A stretch of DNA of 64,000 bases from Pseudomonas viridiflava (GTDB lineage: Bacteria > Pseudomonadota > Gammaproteobacteria > Pseudomonadales > Pseudomonadaceae), in assembly GCF_003702045.1 (NCBI RefSeq), contig NZ_RBTP01000003.1, forward strand, positions 1 to 64,000. Direction: 5' to 3'. Positions 28,694 through 42,190 of the stretch are shown piece after piece. The stretch's first letter is position 1; each line of letters opens with the position of its first letter. The translations under genes and the position numbers were made by a program. The notes beneath the pieces were generated by a model, which was given only the letters and a program-made list of their open reading frames with translations, had not been told where the DNA came from and made no database searches.

Positions 28694-29320
28694 TCAGGAC
28701 TCCTCTAGACCAGCCTGCTGCCAGCGCTGGAAGGCAGGCCATTGGTAGATGGTTTCGATGTAGGCCAGTGCCTCTTCAGGCAACGCCACGCGGTAGGTGC
28801 GCAGACGGATCGCTACCGGCGCAAAGAACGCATCGGCAATGCTCGGACGACCGAACAGGAATGGCCCGGCTTCTTTCGCGGCGCTGCGGCACTCGGCCCA
28901 CAATGCGACGATACGATCAATGTCGGCTTGGGTATCGACCGGAATGACTTCCAGCGCCTGATCCTGGCGCAGGTCCATCGGCATGTTAGAACGCAGGCTC
29001 ATGAAACCGCTGTGCATCTGTGCGCAGGCAGAACGGGCCTGGGCGCGAGCCGCAATATCTCGCGGCCACAGATCGACGTTCGGGAAGCGCTCGACCAGGT
29101 ATTCGCAGATCGCCAGCGAGTCGATGATGGTGCCGTGCTCACACTGCAACGCAGGCACTTTACCGGTGGGCGAATACTTGAGGATGTTGTCGCGGGTGTC
29201 AGGCACGTTCAGGCGGATGACCTGATCGGTGAACGGCGCGCCGGTCATCTCCAGCACCAGCCAGGGGCGCAGCGACCAGGAGGAATAGCGTTTGTCACCG
29301 ATAATTAGGTGCAGGCTCAT
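28694..29320 (-). CDS. Glutathione S-transferase family protein
   Basis: 208 residues from the ATG at 29320 (MSLHLIIGDKRYSSWSLRPW) with a GGAG site. The thioredoxin-like N-terminal half has TGKVPALQCEHGTIIDSLAICEY, with the cis-proline and glutathione-binding serine; the C-terminal half is all-helical. The SSWSLR start suggests a serine-type catalytic site. It is transcribed with mutT. Substrate unknown. Confidence 0.91.
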   Translation of the reverse strand: MSLHLIIGDKRYSSWSLRPWLVLEMTGAPFTDQVIRLNVPDTRDNILKYSPTGKVPALQCEHGTIIDSLAICEYLVERFPNVDLWPRDIAARAQARSACAQMHSGFMSLRSNMPMDLRQDQALEVIPVDTQADIDRIVALWAECRSAAKEAGPFLFGRPSIADAFFAPVAIRLRTYRVALPEEALAYIETIYQWPAFQRWQQAGLEES

Positions 29321-29370
29321 GCTCAACTCCATTGAGTGGCGCGGATGGCTGGCATCCGCGCCGGAATGAA

Positions 29371-30588
29371 TCAGGTGCGGTATTCCGCGTTGATTTTCAC
29401 GTACTCGTGGGACAGGTCGGTGGTCCAGATCGTTTCGCTGCACTCACCACGACCCAGCTCAATGCGGATGGTGATCTCTTCCTCGGCCATGACCGCAGAG
29501 CCCTGCTCCTCAGTGTAGGTCGTGGCGCGGCAGCCTTGGCTGGCAATGCAGACGCCACTCAGGAACACATCGATCCTGCTCACATCCAGGTCAGGCACAC
29601 CTGCGCGGCCAACAGCTGCCAGGATACGACCCCAATTCGGGTCGGAAGCGAACAGCGCGGTTTTGATCAGAGGCGAGTGGGCAACGGCGTAACCGACGTC
29701 CAGGCATTCTTGATGATTGCCCCCGCCGTTCACCTCAACGGTGACGAACTTGGTTGCGCCTTCGCCGTCGCGCACGATGGCCTGCGCCACTTCCATGCAG
29801 ACGTCGAACACGGCTTTCTTCAGCGCATCGAACAGCGGACCTTTCGCTTCGGTGACTTCAGGCACATTGGCCTGACCGGTGGCGATCAGCATGCAGCAGT
29901 CGTTGGTCGAGGTGTCGCCATCGATGGTGATGCGGTTGAACGATTTGTTGGCACCGTCGCGGATCAGGTCTTGCAATACGCTCTGGGACACTTTGGCGTC
30001 GGTCGCGATGTAACCCAGCATGGTGGCCATGTTCGGACGAATCATGCCCGCGCCCTTGCTGATGCCGGTCACCGTGATGGTCACGCCATCGTGCTGGAAC
30101 TGACGGCTCGCGCCTTTGGGCAACGTGTCGGTGGTCATGATGCCGGTCGCCGCAGCCGCCCAGTTATCCACAGACAGGTCATCAAGGGCCGCTTGCAGCG
30201 CGCCTTCGATTTTTTCCACAGGCAACGGCTCACCGATCACGCCAGTGGAGTAAGGCAGCACGGCAGAGGCGTCGACACCCGTCAGTTCGGCAAGCTTTTC
30301 GCAGGTGCGACGCGCTGCGGCCAAGCCAGGTTCGCCAGTACCGGCGTTGGCATTACCGGTGTTGGTCAGCAGATAACGTACCGCGCCCTGAACACGCTGC
30401 CTGGCCAGAATGACTGGCGCGGCGCAGAACGCATTCAGCGTGAACACACCGGCAACGCTTGAGCCTTCGGCGCAGCGCATGACCACAACATCCTTGCGAC
30501 CCGGGCGTTTGATGCCGGCAGAAGAGATGCCAAGTTCAAAACCGGGAACCGGGTGCAGCGTAGGCAACGGACCAAGACCAACAGCCAT
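29371..30588 (-). CDS. argJ: Glutamate N-acetyltransferase / amino-acid acetyltransferase ArgJ
   Basis: 405 residues from the ATG at 30588 ([20 protein letters not shown]) behind AGGAGC. It has the autocleavage motif [10 protein letters not shown] near residue 190, where cutting before Thr makes alpha and beta chains, and [14 protein letters not shown] in the alpha part. It recycles the acetyl group from N-acetylornithine to glutamate in arginine synthesis; pseudomonad forms can also start the cycle. Ends [13 protein letters not shown], typical of the family. Confidence 0.97.
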   Translation of the reverse strand: MAVGLGPLPTLHPVPGFELGISSAGIKRPGRKDVVVMRCAEGSSVAGVFTLNAFCAAPVILARQRVQGAVRYLLTNTGNANAGTGEPGLAAARRTCEKLAELTGVDASAVLPYSTGVIGEPLPVEKIEGALQAALDDLSVDNWAAAATGIMTTDTLPKGASRQFQHDGVTITVTGISKGAGMIRPNMATMLGYIATDAKVSQSVLQDLIRDGANKSFNRITIDGDTSTNDCCMLIATGQANVPEVTEAKGPLFDALKKAVFDVCMEVAQAIVRDGEGATKFVTVEVNGGGNHQECLDVGYAVAHSPLIKTALFASDPNWGRILAAVGRAGVPDLDVSRIDVFLSGVCIASQGCRATTYTEEQGSAVMAEEEITIRIELGRGECSETIWTTDLSHEYVKINAEYRT

Positions 30589-30642
30589 CGGGGTGCTCCT
30601 CAAGGAGTGTGTGCGCCGTCCACAACGGTACGGCCGTCAATG

Positions 30643-30676
30643 AAAAAACGCCGCGACGGGCAAGCCGGTCGCGGCG
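30643..30676 (-). terminator. Terminator of secA
   Basis: A 9-bp stem CGCCGCGAC/GTCGCGGCG with a 10-base loop lies just after the secA stop. On the minus strand it is followed by TTTTTTCA. Confidence 0.9.
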
Positions 30677-30697
30677 CGGTATTACAGTGTCAATGCC

Positions 30698-33436
30698 TTA
30701 GTTGATCTGGCCGTGACAGTGCTTGAATTTTTTACCCGAACCACACCAGCACAGCTCGTTGCGACCCAGTTTCTGGTCATTGCGAACGGGTGTCGATGCC
30801 ACGGCAACGGGCTCGCCTTCCTCCTCGATCAGCGCAGGCTGGTCGATTCCAGGGGCTTCGGCGTGTTCGAACTGCATGCGCTTGGCCAACTCCTCGGCTT
30901 CCTGACGCTGACGCGCCTCTTCTTCCTCGGGGTCTTCGCGGCGCACCTGAACGTGCGACAGAACGCGAATGGTGTCGCGCTTGATCGAGTCCAGCAGTTC
31001 CTGGAACAGGGTGAACGACTCGCGCTTGTATTCCTGCTTCGGGTTCTTCTGAGCGTAACCGCGCAGGTGGATACCGTGACGCAGGTGATCCATCGTCGAA
31101 AGGTGGTCTTTCCACAGGTCGTCCAGGACGCGCAACAGAATCTGCTTCTCGAAGGAGCGCAGCGCTTCGGCACTGGCCTGATCTTCCTTCTCGTTATACG
31201 CGACCAACAACTGCTCCATGATTTTGGTGCGCAGGCTGTCTTCGTGCAGGTGATCGTCTTCGTCGAGCCACTGTTGAATCGGCAGTTTTACCGCGAAGTC
31301 GGTATTCAGTGCAGCTTCAAGGCCAGGTACATCCCACTGCTCAGGCAGCGATTGCGGCGGAATGTGCTGGCTGATGAGGTTGTTGAGCACTTCAGCGCGG
31401 AAGTCCGCGATGGTGTCACCGATGTTTTCGGCGGCCAGCAAGGTGTTGCGCATGTGATAAATCACTTTGCGCTGCTCGTTGGCCACGTCATCGAATTCCA
31501 GCAACTGCTTACGGATGTCGAAGTTACGACCTTCCACTTTGCGCTGCGCTTTTTCGATGGCGTTGGTCACCATGCGGTGTTCGATGGCTTCGCCGGACTG
31601 CATCCCCAGCGCCTTCATGAAGTTCTTCACCCGGTCAGAGGCGAAGATGCGCATCAGGCTGTCTTCCAGCGACAGGTAGAAACGGCTTGAGCCGGTATCG
31701 CCCTGACGACCGGCACGACCACGCAGCTGGTTGTCGATACGGCGCGATTCGTGGCGCTCGGACGCGATCACATGCAGGCCGCCGGCTTCGATCACCTGCT
31801 GATGGCGTTTCTGCCAATCAGCCTTAATCTGCGCGATCTGCTCAGGGGTCGGGTCTTCGAGGTTGGCAACTTCAACTTCCCAGTTGCCACCCAGCAGAAT
31901 GTCGGTACCACGACCCGCCATGTTGGTAGCGATGGTCAATGCGCCCGGACGACCGGCCTGGGCGATGATTTCCGCTTCCTTCTCGTGGAATTTGGCGTTC
32001 AGAACCTTGTGGTCGATGCCTTCCGCGTTAAGCAGACGAGACATGTGTTCGGAGGTTTCGATAGTTGCCGTACCGACCAGCACCGGACGGTTCTCCGCCA
32101 GACAGGCCTTGATATCGGTCACGATGGCGGCGTACTTCTCTTCCGCCGTCAAATAGACGAGGTCGTTGAAGTCCTTGCGCGCCAGCGGCTTGTTCGGCGG
32201 AATGACCATCACGGCCAAATTGTAGATCTGGTGGAACTCGAACGCTTCGGTATCGGCTGTACCGGTCATGCCGGACAGTTTGTTGTACAGACGGAAGTAG
32301 TTCTGGAACGTGGTCGACGCCAGGGTTTGGCTTTCGGCCTGAATGTTCAGGTTTTCCTTGGCCTCGATGGCCTGGTGCAGGCCTTCGGACAGGCGACGGC
32401 CCGGCATGGTACGACCGGTGTGTTCGTCGACCAGCAGTACCTGACCGTCCTGGACGATGTACTCAACGTTGCGGTTGAACAGCTTGTGCGCACGCAGACC
32501 GGCGTAAACGTGGGTCAGCAGGCCCAGGTTGTGTGCCGAATACAGGCTCTCGCCCTCAGCCAGCAGGCCGACTTCAGTGAGCATCTCTTCGATGAACTGG
32601 TGACCGGCTTCGTTGAGTTCGACCTGACGGGTCTTCTCGTCGACGGTGAAGTGACCGGCCTTGGTAACCTGACCTTCCACTTCCTCGATGTGTTGCTCGA
32701 GCTTGGGGATCAGCCGGTTGATTTCGGTGTACAGCTTGGAGCTGTCTTCAGCCTGACCGGAGATGATCAGCGGCGTACGCGCTTCGTCGATCAGGATGGA
32801 GTCGACTTCGTCGATCACGGCAAAATTGAGTTCGCGCTGGAACTTGTCGTCCATGCTGAACGCCATGTTGTCGCGCAGATAGTCGAAGCCGTATTCGTTG
32901 TTGGTGCCGTACGTGATATCAGCGGCGTAGGCTGCGCGCTTTTCTTCCGGCGGCTGGAATGGCGTAACGATGCCTACGGTCAGGCCGAGGAATTCGTAAA
33001 GCGGGCGCATCCAGTTGGCGTCGCGGCGTGCCAGGTAGTCGTTCACGGTTACGACGTGAACGCCCTTGCCCGACAGCGCATTGAGGTAGACCGCCAGGGT
33101 ACCGACGAGGGTTTTACCTTCACCGGTACGCATCTCTGCGATCTGACCTTCGTGCAGGGTCATGCCGCCGATCAACTGAACATCGAAGTGGCGCATGCCC
33201 ATGACACGCTTGCCCGCTTCACGCGCGACAGCGAACGCTTCAGGCAGCAGTTGATCGAGGGTCTCGCCTTTGGCTATGCGGGCCTTGAACTCTTCGGTCT
33301 TGGCGCGCAATTGCTCGTCCGAAAGGGCCACCATTTGCTCTTCGAAGGCATTGACGAGTTGAACCGTCTTGAGCATGCGTTTGACTTCACGCTCGTTCTT
33401 GCTTCCAAAAAGTTTTTTTAACAAAGGCGCAAACAT
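30698..33436 (-). CDS. secA: Preprotein translocase ATPase SecA
   Basis: 912 residues from the ATG at 33436 ([20 protein letters not shown]). Walker A ([15 protein letters not shown]) and the [15 protein letters not shown] region are intact, with helicase motifs [17 protein letters not shown] later. The C-terminal zinc-binding SEC-C motif [14 protein letters not shown] that meets SecB is present. It drives export of unfolded proteins through SecYEG. No secM-like leader gene is visible upstream. Confidence 0.99.
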   Translation of the reverse strand: MFAPLLKKLFGSKNEREVKRMLKTVQLVNAFEEQMVALSDEQLRAKTEEFKARIAKGETLDQLLPEAFAVAREAGKRVMGMRHFDVQLIGGMTLHEGQIAEMRTGEGKTLVGTLAVYLNALSGKGVHVVTVNDYLARRDANWMRPLYEFLGLTVGIVTPFQPPEEKRAAYAADITYGTNNEYGFDYLRDNMAFSMDDKFQRELNFAVIDEVDSILIDEARTPLIISGQAEDSSKLYTEINRLIPKLEQHIEEVEGQVTKAGHFTVDEKTRQVELNEAGHQFIEEMLTEVGLLAEGESLYSAHNLGLLTHVYAGLRAHKLFNRNVEYIVQDGQVLLVDEHTGRTMPGRRLSEGLHQAIEAKENLNIQAESQTLASTTFQNYFRLYNKLSGMTGTADTEAFEFHQIYNLAVMVIPPNKPLARKDFNDLVYLTAEEKYAAIVTDIKACLAENRPVLVGTATIETSEHMSRLLNAEGIDHKVLNAKFHEKEAEIIAQAGRPGALTIATNMAGRGTDILLGGNWEVEVANLEDPTPEQIAQIKADWQKRHQQVIEAGGLHVIASERHESRRIDNQLRGRAGRQGDTGSSRFYLSLEDSLMRIFASDRVKNFMKALGMQSGEAIEHRMVTNAIEKAQRKVEGRNFDIRKQLLEFDDVANEQRKVIYHMRNTLLAAENIGDTIADFRAEVLNNLISQHIPPQSLPEQWDVPGLEAALNTDFAVKLPIQQWLDEDDHLHEDSLRTKIMEQLLVAYNEKEDQASAEALRSFEKQILLRVLDDLWKDHLSTMDHLRHGIHLRGYAQKNPKQEYKRESFTLFQELLDSIKRDTIRVLSHVQVRREDPEEEEARQRQEAEELAKRMQFEHAEAPGIDQPALIEEEGEPVAVASTPVRNDQKLGRNELCWCGSGKKFKHCHGQIN

Positions 33437-33741
33437 ATCGACAGGATCTTCCACACATAGGAATGGAGGGCGGCCCCGTGAGTCGCCCGTGCAGCCCTGA
33501 TGGCTGCATGCGAACGAGCATTCTACCCGGAAACGATGGTGAGGAAAGTGGCGTTATTCCACGATGCTGGCACAGCGCTGTGACGGGGCAGGTTTACAAT
33601 GGGGCCATTTTCAAGCACTTCAACCCATAATCAGGGGAAGTTACTCATTGATTTGCATATGAAAGCACGGAAACGACTTCGAAAGCAGCCGTAACAATGC
33701 TTTCTGTTAAGATGAGGACCTTGTCACACAGGCATATTTCC
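33437..33741. other. Gene-free stretch between divergent secA and dciA
   Basis: About 300 bp without a coding sequence. The minus strand, the secA leader, contains a hairpin (GCAGCC-CTGAT-GGCTGC on plus). A TAAGAT near 33712 could be the -10 box of dciA, with no good -35. No SecM-type arrest peptide is seen. Confidence 0.5.
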
Positions 33742-34197
33742 ATGGCTTTTCGTCCTCTGAATGCTCGCGCCCCCTCGGTTCTGCTGCGCGAAGCCAAGCC
33801 CTTGAAGGCTATTTTCAGGCACGCCGAACGCCTGAGTCACTTGCAGCGCCTGCTCGAAAGCCAGCTGCAGCCGGCCGCACGCGAGCATTGCCGTGTGGCC
33901 TCCTGGCGCGAGGGGAACCTGCTGCTGATCGTGACGGACGGCCATTGGGCCACCCGCCTACGCTATCAACAGAAGCGATTGCACCGACAACTCATCGCTT
34001 TCGATGAGTTCATCAACCTGACCCGTATTCAGTTCAGAGTCCAGCCGCCGGATGCGCCCCGCGGTGCAGCCACGCATACCATTGATCTGTCCACGGTAGC
34101 GGCCGAAAACATCCAGGCCACCGCCGAAGGCATCACCGACCCCAAATTGCGTGCGGCGCTGGAGCGCTTGGCGAGCCATGCCAAAGATCGCAAATAA
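33742..34197 (+). CDS. dciA: DciA/DUF721 family helicase loader
   Basis: 151 residues from the ATG at 33742 (MAFRPLNARAPSVLLREAKP). The DUF721 core is seen in REHCRVASWREGNLLLIVTD and the later LTRIQFRVQPPD. DciA is the replicative helicase (DnaB) loader in bacteria without DnaC, and often sits next to secA. Because pseudomonads lack DnaC this is a likely role; it rests on family and position, not on experiment. Confidence 0.82.
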   Translation: MAFRPLNARAPSVLLREAKPLKAIFRHAERLSHLQRLLESQLQPAAREHCRVASWREGNLLLIVTDGHWATRLRYQQKRLHRQLIAFDEFINLTRIQFRVQPPDAPRGAATHTIDLSTVAAENIQATAEGITDPKLRAALERLASHAKDRK

Positions 34198-34231
34198 ACT
34201 GCCTGCTGCGCCCGCCTTTGGCCAGCCCCAT

Positions 34232-34262
34232 AAAAAAAGGCCACCCGAGGGCAGCCTTTAAA
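34232..34262. terminator. Terminator between dciA and lpxC
   Basis: Stem AAAGGC/GCCTTT with an internal CCC..GGG, between convergent genes. It is followed by seven T on the minus strand (lpxC side), less clearly on the plus strand. Confidence 0.75.
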
Positions 34263-34290
34263 GAACAAAAGGAAAGAGAGTAAAGCTTGC

Positions 34291-35202
34291 TTACACGGCC
34301 GCGACAGGGCGCATGTAAGAAATAGGTGCCGTACTGGCATCCTCGAAGGTCACCACTTCCCAGGCGTCTGTCTGCTCGATCAATGCGCGCAGAAGACGAT
34401 TGTTCAGTGCATGCCCCGACTTGAAGCCCTTGAACTCACCGATCAGGCTATTGCCCAGCAGGTAGAGGTCACCGATGGCATCCAGGATTTTATGTTTGAC
34501 GAATTCGTCCTCGTACCGCAGGCCGTCTTCGTTCAATACGCCATCCTTGTCGACCACGATGGCGTTTTCCACACTGCCGCCGAGCGCGAGGTTGTGCTTG
34601 CGCAGGTACTCGATATCGCTCATGAACCCGAAGGTCCTGGCACGGCTGACTTCTTTCACGAAAGAAGTGCTGGAAAAGTCCACGCTTGCACTTTGGGTGC
34701 GGTCACGGAAGACGGGGTGATCGAAATCGATCTCGAAACTGACCTTGAACCCTTCGAAAGGCACGAAAGTAGCGCGTTTACCGCCCTCTTCCACTGTGAC
34801 TTCCCGCAGGATCCGGATGAATTTCTTCGGCGCGTCCTGTTCTTCAAGACCTGCCGATTGAATCAGGAATACGAAAGGGCCTGCGCTGCCGTCCATGATA
34901 GGAACTTCGGAGGCAGAGAGCTCGACGTAGGCGTTATCGATGCCAAGGCCAGCCATGGCCGAAAGCAGGTGTTCCACCGTGTCGACTTTGACATCACCAT
35001 TGACCAGTGTGGTCGACAGCGTGGTGTCACCGACGTTTTCCGCACGCGCAGGGATCTGCACGACAGGATCAAGGTCGGCTCGGCAGAAAACAATGCCGGT
35101 ATTCACAGGTGCGGGCTTGAGGGTCAGGTAAACCTTCTCCCCGGAGTGCAGGCCTACACCTGTGGCACGGATAATATTTTTCAGGGTGCGTTGTTTAATC
35201 AT
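34291..35202 (-). CDS. lpxC: UDP-3-O-acyl-N-acetylglucosamine deacetylase LpxC
   Basis: 303 residues, the usual length. Zinc-binding parts are present: [15 protein letters not shown] near residue 78 and [15 protein letters not shown] plus SGHALNN later. It removes the acetyl group from lipid A precursor, the first committed step. It sits downstream of ftsZ with a gap of about 110 bp that may hold its own promoter. Confidence 0.98.
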   Translation of the reverse strand: MIKQRTLKNIIRATGVGLHSGEKVYLTLKPAPVNTGIVFCRADLDPVVQIPARAENVGDTTLSTTLVNGDVKVDTVEHLLSAMAGLGIDNAYVELSASEVPIMDGSAGPFVFLIQSAGLEEQDAPKKFIRILREVTVEEGGKRATFVPFEGFKVSFEIDFDHPVFRDRTQSASVDFSSTSFVKEVSRARTFGFMSDIEYLRKHNLALGGSVENAIVVDKDGVLNEDGLRYEDEFVKHKILDAIGDLYLLGNSLIGEFKGFKSGHALNNRLLRALIEQTDAWEVVTFEDASTAPISYMRPVAAV

Positions 35203-35314
35203 GGCATGGGCCGCTTCAGCGCAAGTTGCGAACTGGTATCAACAAAGGCTGGCGATGATAGCAGACCATGCCTTTGCTGAACACCAATCACCCTAATACC
35301 CCTGATACATTTCA

Positions 35315-36502
35315 TCAATCGGCCTGACGACGAAGGAAAGCCGGGATGTCCAGGTAGTCCAGATCATCGTTAGGGTTCATCTTCGCTGCTGCGGTGGCGC
35401 CTGCGTGTGCCTGATTGCGCATCACGGTAGGACGGTCCAGATCGCGGTAGTTGACCGAAGGCGCTTCCTGACGGGCCGCTGGCTGAGCCGAAGCCTGCTG
35501 AGTGGTCTGCAGGGTGTTGTCGATCACCTTCACAGGCTTCTCGATTTTCGCGCCCAGACCGGTCGCAACCACGGTGACGTGCAACTCGTCACGCATGTCC
35601 GGATCGATAACGGTACCGACCTTGACCATCGCGTGCTCGGAAGCGAACGCTTCAATGATGCTACCCACGTCCGAGTACTCACCCAGCGACAGGTCGGGAC
35701 CGGCTGTGATGTTGACCAGGATGCCGCGAGCGCCCTGCAGGTTGACGTCTTCGAGCAGCGGGTTACGGATGGCTGCCTCAGTCGCTTCACGTGCACGGTT
35801 AGGACCGCTGGCGCAGCCAGTGCCCATCATCGCCATACCCATTTCGCTCATCACGGTACGTACGTCGGCGAAGTCGACGTTGATCATGCCCGGACGCTTG
35901 ATGATGTCGGAGATACCGCGAACGGCACCGGCCAGTACATCGTCCGCCTTGGCGAAAGCCGACAGCAGGCTGGCGTCCTTACCGAGGATGGTCAGCAGCT
36001 TCTCGTTGGGGATGGTGATCAACGAGTCGACGCTTTCGGACAGCATGCGGATGCCTTCATCGGCGATCTGCATACGCTTGCGGCCTTCGAACGGGAACGG
36101 ACGGGTCACGACTGCGACCGTCAGAATGCCCATTTCCTTGGCCACTTCAGCAATGATCGGCGCTGCACCAGTACCGGTACCGCCGCCCATGCCGGTGGTG
36201 ATGAACACCATGTTGGTGCCTTGCAGGACTTCTGCAATGCGCTCACGGTCTTCCAGTGCGGCCTGACGACCGACTTCAGGGTTGGCGCCAGCGCCAAGAC
36301 CTTTGGTCACGCCTGTGCCCAATTGCAGAATGGTGCGCGCGCCGATGTTTTTCAGCGCTTGAGCATCGGTGTTGGCGCAGATGAATTCCACGCCTTCGAT
36401 GTTGCTCTTGACCATGTGATTGACAGCGTTACCGCCACCACCGCCTACACCGATGACCTTGATTACCGGGCTCTGCGGGACGTTGTCTACGAGTTCGAAC
36501 AT
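35315..36502 (-). CDS. ftsZ: Cell division protein FtsZ
   Basis: 395 residues. The GTP-binding signature GGGTGTGA is present, as is the catalytic T7 loop region (NVDFADVRTVMSEMG). The linker is rich in Gln and Ala and the final segment (DDLDYLDIPAFLRRQAD) is the conserved tip that binds FtsA and ZipA. It polymerises into the division ring. It lies 70 bp after ftsA in the cluster. Confidence 0.99.
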   Translation of the reverse strand: MFELVDNVPQSPVIKVIGVGGGGGNAVNHMVKSNIEGVEFICANTDAQALKNIGARTILQLGTGVTKGLGAGANPEVGRQAALEDRERIAEVLQGTNMVFITTGMGGGTGTGAAPIIAEVAKEMGILTVAVVTRPFPFEGRKRMQIADEGIRMLSESVDSLITIPNEKLLTILGKDASLLSAFAKADDVLAGAVRGISDIIKRPGMINVDFADVRTVMSEMGMAMMGTGCASGPNRAREATEAAIRNPLLEDVNLQGARGILVNITAGPDLSLGEYSDVGSIIEAFASEHAMVKVGTVIDPDMRDELHVTVVATGLGAKIEKPVKVIDNTLQTTQQASAQPAARQEAPSVNYRDLDRPTVMRNQAHAGATAAAKMNPNDDLDYLDIPAFLRRQAD

Positions 36503-36572
36503 TTTCTCTCTCCTTCCGCTCTCTAGTTAGTTTGCCTACTGCCTACCGCTATTGCTTTTGAAACGTTAAATC

Positions 36573-37829
36573 TTAAAAATTGCCCTGGACCCAACGCTTG
36601 ATACGCTCAAGCACCGGGGCCTTGGGTTCGTCGCCGTAACTGCTGTTGCCGACAATCCCCGACAGCGAAATGCCATCGGATTGTTTTTGCAGCCCGTACA
36701 GCAACAGGCCTACGCCTGTGGAGTAGATCGGGTTGCGCACGACATCAGCGAGCCCTTTGACGCTATGCGGAACGCCCAGGCGCACCGGCATGTGGAAGAT
36801 TTCCTCGGCAAGTTCCACCGCACCTTCCATTTTCGACGTACCACCGGTCAGCACGATGCCGGCCGGGATCAGGTCTTCATAACCGCTGCGACGCAGCTCG
36901 GCCTGAATCAGGGTGAACAGCTCGTCGTAACGAGGCTCCACCACTTCGGCCAGGGCCTGGCGCGACAGCTCGCGAGGTGGACGGTCGCCCACGCTCGGTA
37001 CTTTGATGGTTTCGCCAGCACCGGCCAGTTTGGCCAGGGCGCAGGCATAACGAATCTTGATTTCTTCGGCGTACTGGGTCGGTGTACGCAACGCCATCGC
37101 GATGTCGTTGGTCACCTGATCACCGGCAATCGGGATCACCGCGGTGTGCCGGATCGCGCCTTCGGTGAAGATCGCGATGTCGGTGGTGCCGCCGCCGATG
37201 TCCACCAGGCAGACGCCCAGCTCTTTCTCATCGTCGGTCAGGACCGAATAGGCCGAGGCCAGTTGCTCCAGAATGATGTCGTCGACTTCCAGACCGCAGC
37301 GACGCACGCATTTCTCGATGTTCTGCGCAGCGTTCACTGCACAGGTCACGACATGCACCTTGGCTTCCAGACGTACGCCCGACATGCCCAGCGGCTCACG
37401 AACGCCTTCCTGGTTGTCGATCACGTAGTCCTGAGGCAGCGTGTGCAGCACGCGCTGGTCGGCAGGGATGGCAACGGCCTGTGCAGCGTCGAGCACGCGC
37501 TCCAGGTCCGCAGAGCTGACTTCACGATCGCGGATGGCCACGATGCCGTGGGAGTTCAGGCTGCGGATGTGGTTGCCCGCAACACCAACGAACGCCGAGT
37601 GAATGCGGCAGCCAGCCATCAGCTGAGCCTCTTCCACGGCGCGCTGGATCGACTGCACGGTCGACTCGATATTCACCACCACGCCCTTCTTGAGGCCGCG
37701 GGAGGGATGGGTACCGATGCCCACGATTTCCAGCGAGCCATCGGCCGCGACTTCGCCTACCAGGGCCACCACCTTGGAGGTCCCGATATCCAGCCCGACG
37801 ATCATTTTGCCGCTTTGCACATTTGCCAT
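36573..37829 (-). CDS. ftsA: Cell division protein FtsA
   Basis: 418 residues from the ATG at 37829 (MANVQSGKMIVGLDIGTSKV). Actin-type phosphate loops are visible (GLDIGTSKVVALVGE and CLVDIGGGTTDIAIF). The end ERIKRWVQGNF forms the membrane-binding amphipathic helix. It anchors FtsZ to the membrane. Confidence 0.98.
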   Translation of the reverse strand: MANVQSGKMIVGLDIGTSKVVALVGEVAADGSLEIVGIGTHPSRGLKKGVVVNIESTVQSIQRAVEEAQLMAGCRIHSAFVGVAGNHIRSLNSHGIVAIRDREVSSADLERVLDAAQAVAIPADQRVLHTLPQDYVIDNQEGVREPLGMSGVRLEAKVHVVTCAVNAAQNIEKCVRRCGLEVDDIILEQLASAYSVLTDDEKELGVCLVDIGGGTTDIAIFTEGAIRHTAVIPIAGDQVTNDIAMALRTPTQYAEEIKIRYACALAKLAGAGETIKVPSVGDRPPRELSRQALAEVVEPRYDELFTLIQAELRRSGYEDLIPAGIVLTGGTSKMEGAVELAEEIFHMPVRLGVPHSVKGLADVVRNPIYSTGVGLLLYGLQKQSDGISLSGIVGNSSYGDEPKAPVLERIKRWVQGNF

Positions 37830-37843
37830 GGTCCTGCCTCTTA

Positions 37844-38707
37844 TCAATTCTTCGCGACGGCGGGTTTGTCCGTCGTCGGCGCTGCCTGTTCACGCCAGCC
37901 AACCGCAAGGCCGTTGGCGTAACGCAGGTCGATGCGCGCAATATTCGTGATTTGGTCTTTAAGCGTTTTGTCGTAAATCGCGATGAAGCGGCGCATTTTT
38001 TCGACGAGATGGTCGCGTCCCAGCAACAACTCGATACCCGGCCCAGCACTACCGGCGCCTGTTGTCAGGAACCAGCTGCCACGCTCGCGCAATTCCAGGC
38101 GCACGATGGAGAAGCCCATTGGGCGCAACATCTGACTCAACACCTGGTACTGCTGCATCACCTGCTGCTGGGCCCGCTGTGGGCCGAACAACTGGGGAAG
38201 ATGTTCATAATTGGACAGTTCACGCGGCGTGAAAGCCTGCCCCTGGTTGTTCAACAGCGCCTCATCACCCCAACGGGCGACCGGCAACTGCTCTTCCAGG
38301 CGAATCACTACCTGGTCCGGCCACACGCGCCTGACTTCGGCGTGTGCAATCCAGGGCATCTGCTCAAGCTCGGTGCGCATGGCGGCAAGGTCGATCTTGA
38401 AGAAGCTCGACGCCACGAACGGTGCAATCCGCTGCTGCACGGCCTGCTGACTGATGTAGCTCAGATCACCCTGCACGTTGATGCGGGTAATCGGGCGGTC
38501 GGCGTACGGCATGATGCGCAGCGCGGCTTCATAAGTGCCAAACCCCAGGACCACCAGCATCACAGGCCAGAACAGACGCTTCAGAAAACCGAAGCTCGGC
38601 TTGGGCATGCGCGCAGACAGCGGCTCCTTGGCCACCATCCGGCTGGCGCCACGAGGCACAGGCTTGCGACTGGAGGCGGGTGGCTGATGGCGTGCCGAAG
38701 CGTTCAT
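37844..38707 (-). CDS. ftsQ: Cell division protein FtsQ
   Basis: 287 residues: a basic cytoplasmic tail, one membrane segment ([19 protein letters not shown]), then a POTRA domain ([18 protein letters not shown]) and the beta domain. It joins FtsB and FtsL in the divisome. Its ATG lies 3 bp after the ddlB stop. Confidence 0.96.
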   Translation of the reverse strand: MNASARHQPPASSRKPVPRGASRMVAKEPLSARMPKPSFGFLKRLFWPVMLVVLGFGTYEAALRIMPYADRPITRINVQGDLSYISQQAVQQRIAPFVASSFFKIDLAAMRTELEQMPWIAHAEVRRVWPDQVVIRLEEQLPVARWGDEALLNNQGQAFTPRELSNYEHLPQLFGPQRAQQQVMQQYQVLSQMLRPMGFSIVRLELRERGSWFLTTGAGSAGPGIELLLGRDHLVEKMRRFIAIYDKTLKDQITNIARIDLRYANGLAVGWREQAAPTTDKPAVAKN

Positions 38708-38710
38708 GCC

Positions 38711-41119
<2,409 letters not shown>

Positions 41120-41127
<8 letters not shown>

Positions 41128-42190
41128 TGGCCACCTCCACACAGACATCGACCACGGTGTTGGTTGCATCGGGCTTGGCCAGGCGACGTGCCGTGCGGGC
41201 CATGCTGTTCAATTGTTCGGGTTGCATCAAAACCTCTTTCAGGCGTGCAGCCATCTCGGCTACGCCGGTTGTCGCTTGCGGCATGACGAAGGCTGCGCCT
41301 TCGCGGGCCAGATAGTCAGCGTTACGTGACTGATGGTCATCGATCGCATGGGGCAACGGGATCAGCAGCGACGGCAGACCGGCGGCCGCCAGTTCGCTGA
41401 CGGTCAGTGCGCCTGCGCGGCAGACCACCAGATCGGCCCAGCTATACGCTTGAGCCATGTTCTGGATAAACGGCGCCACTTGCGCCTCGACGCCCACGTT
41501 GCGATAACGCTCGGCGGTAATTTCGTCGTGATTCTTGCCCGCCTGGTGGAACACTTCAGGACGGATATCCACAGGCAGTTGCGCCAGTGCTTCGGGCAGC
41601 AATTTGTTCAGCGGCTCGGCACCCAGGCTGCCGCCCAGCACCAGAAGACGCGCCTTGCGACCGGCCAGGGCCTGACGCGGCGTTTCAAGGAACAGCTCGA
41701 CACGCACCGGATTGCCGGTGGTGCGGCGCTTGCTCGACGTCGCGAACGTGTTCGGAAATGCTTCGCACACGCGGCTGGCGAACGAGGCCAGGCTGCGATT
41801 TGCAGTCCCTGCGACAGCGTTCTGCTCGTGGATGATCAACGGCACACCCGCCAGCTTCGCCGCCAGACCACCAGGGCCTGTGACATAGCCGCCGAATCCG
41901 ACCACGCAGACTGGCTTGAGCTCGCGCACAACCTTACGCGCCTGCATCAATGCTTTGAGCAGCATCAACGGCGCCTTGAGCAGGGACAAACGGCCCTTGC
42001 CGCGCAAACCGGTGACATTAATCAAGTGCAGCGTCAAACCGGCCTGAGGCACCAGTTCGTTCTCGATGCCGCGTGGCGTGCCTAACCAATGAACCTTGTA
42101 GCCACGCGCCTGGAATTCGTGCGCACAGGCCAGCGCCGGGAACACATGCCCGCCGGTCCCGCCCGCCATGATCAGCACATTAGCGTCCAT
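41120..42190 (-). CDS. murG: Lipid II synthase MurG
   Basis: 356 residues from the ATG at 42190 ([20 protein letters not shown]). The glycine-rich loop GGTGGH and the donor-binding [20 protein letters not shown] are typical of GT28 transferases. It adds N-acetylglucosamine to lipid I. It overlaps the end of ftsW by 11 bp. Confidence 0.98.

Noticed and set aside
31751-33421. Long plus-strand open frame inside secA
   Set aside because: Shadow of secA codon bias, with no family features or ribosome site.
33480-33510. secM-like translational control upstream of secA
   Set aside because: Only a simple hairpin is visible; no exported arrest peptide is encoded.
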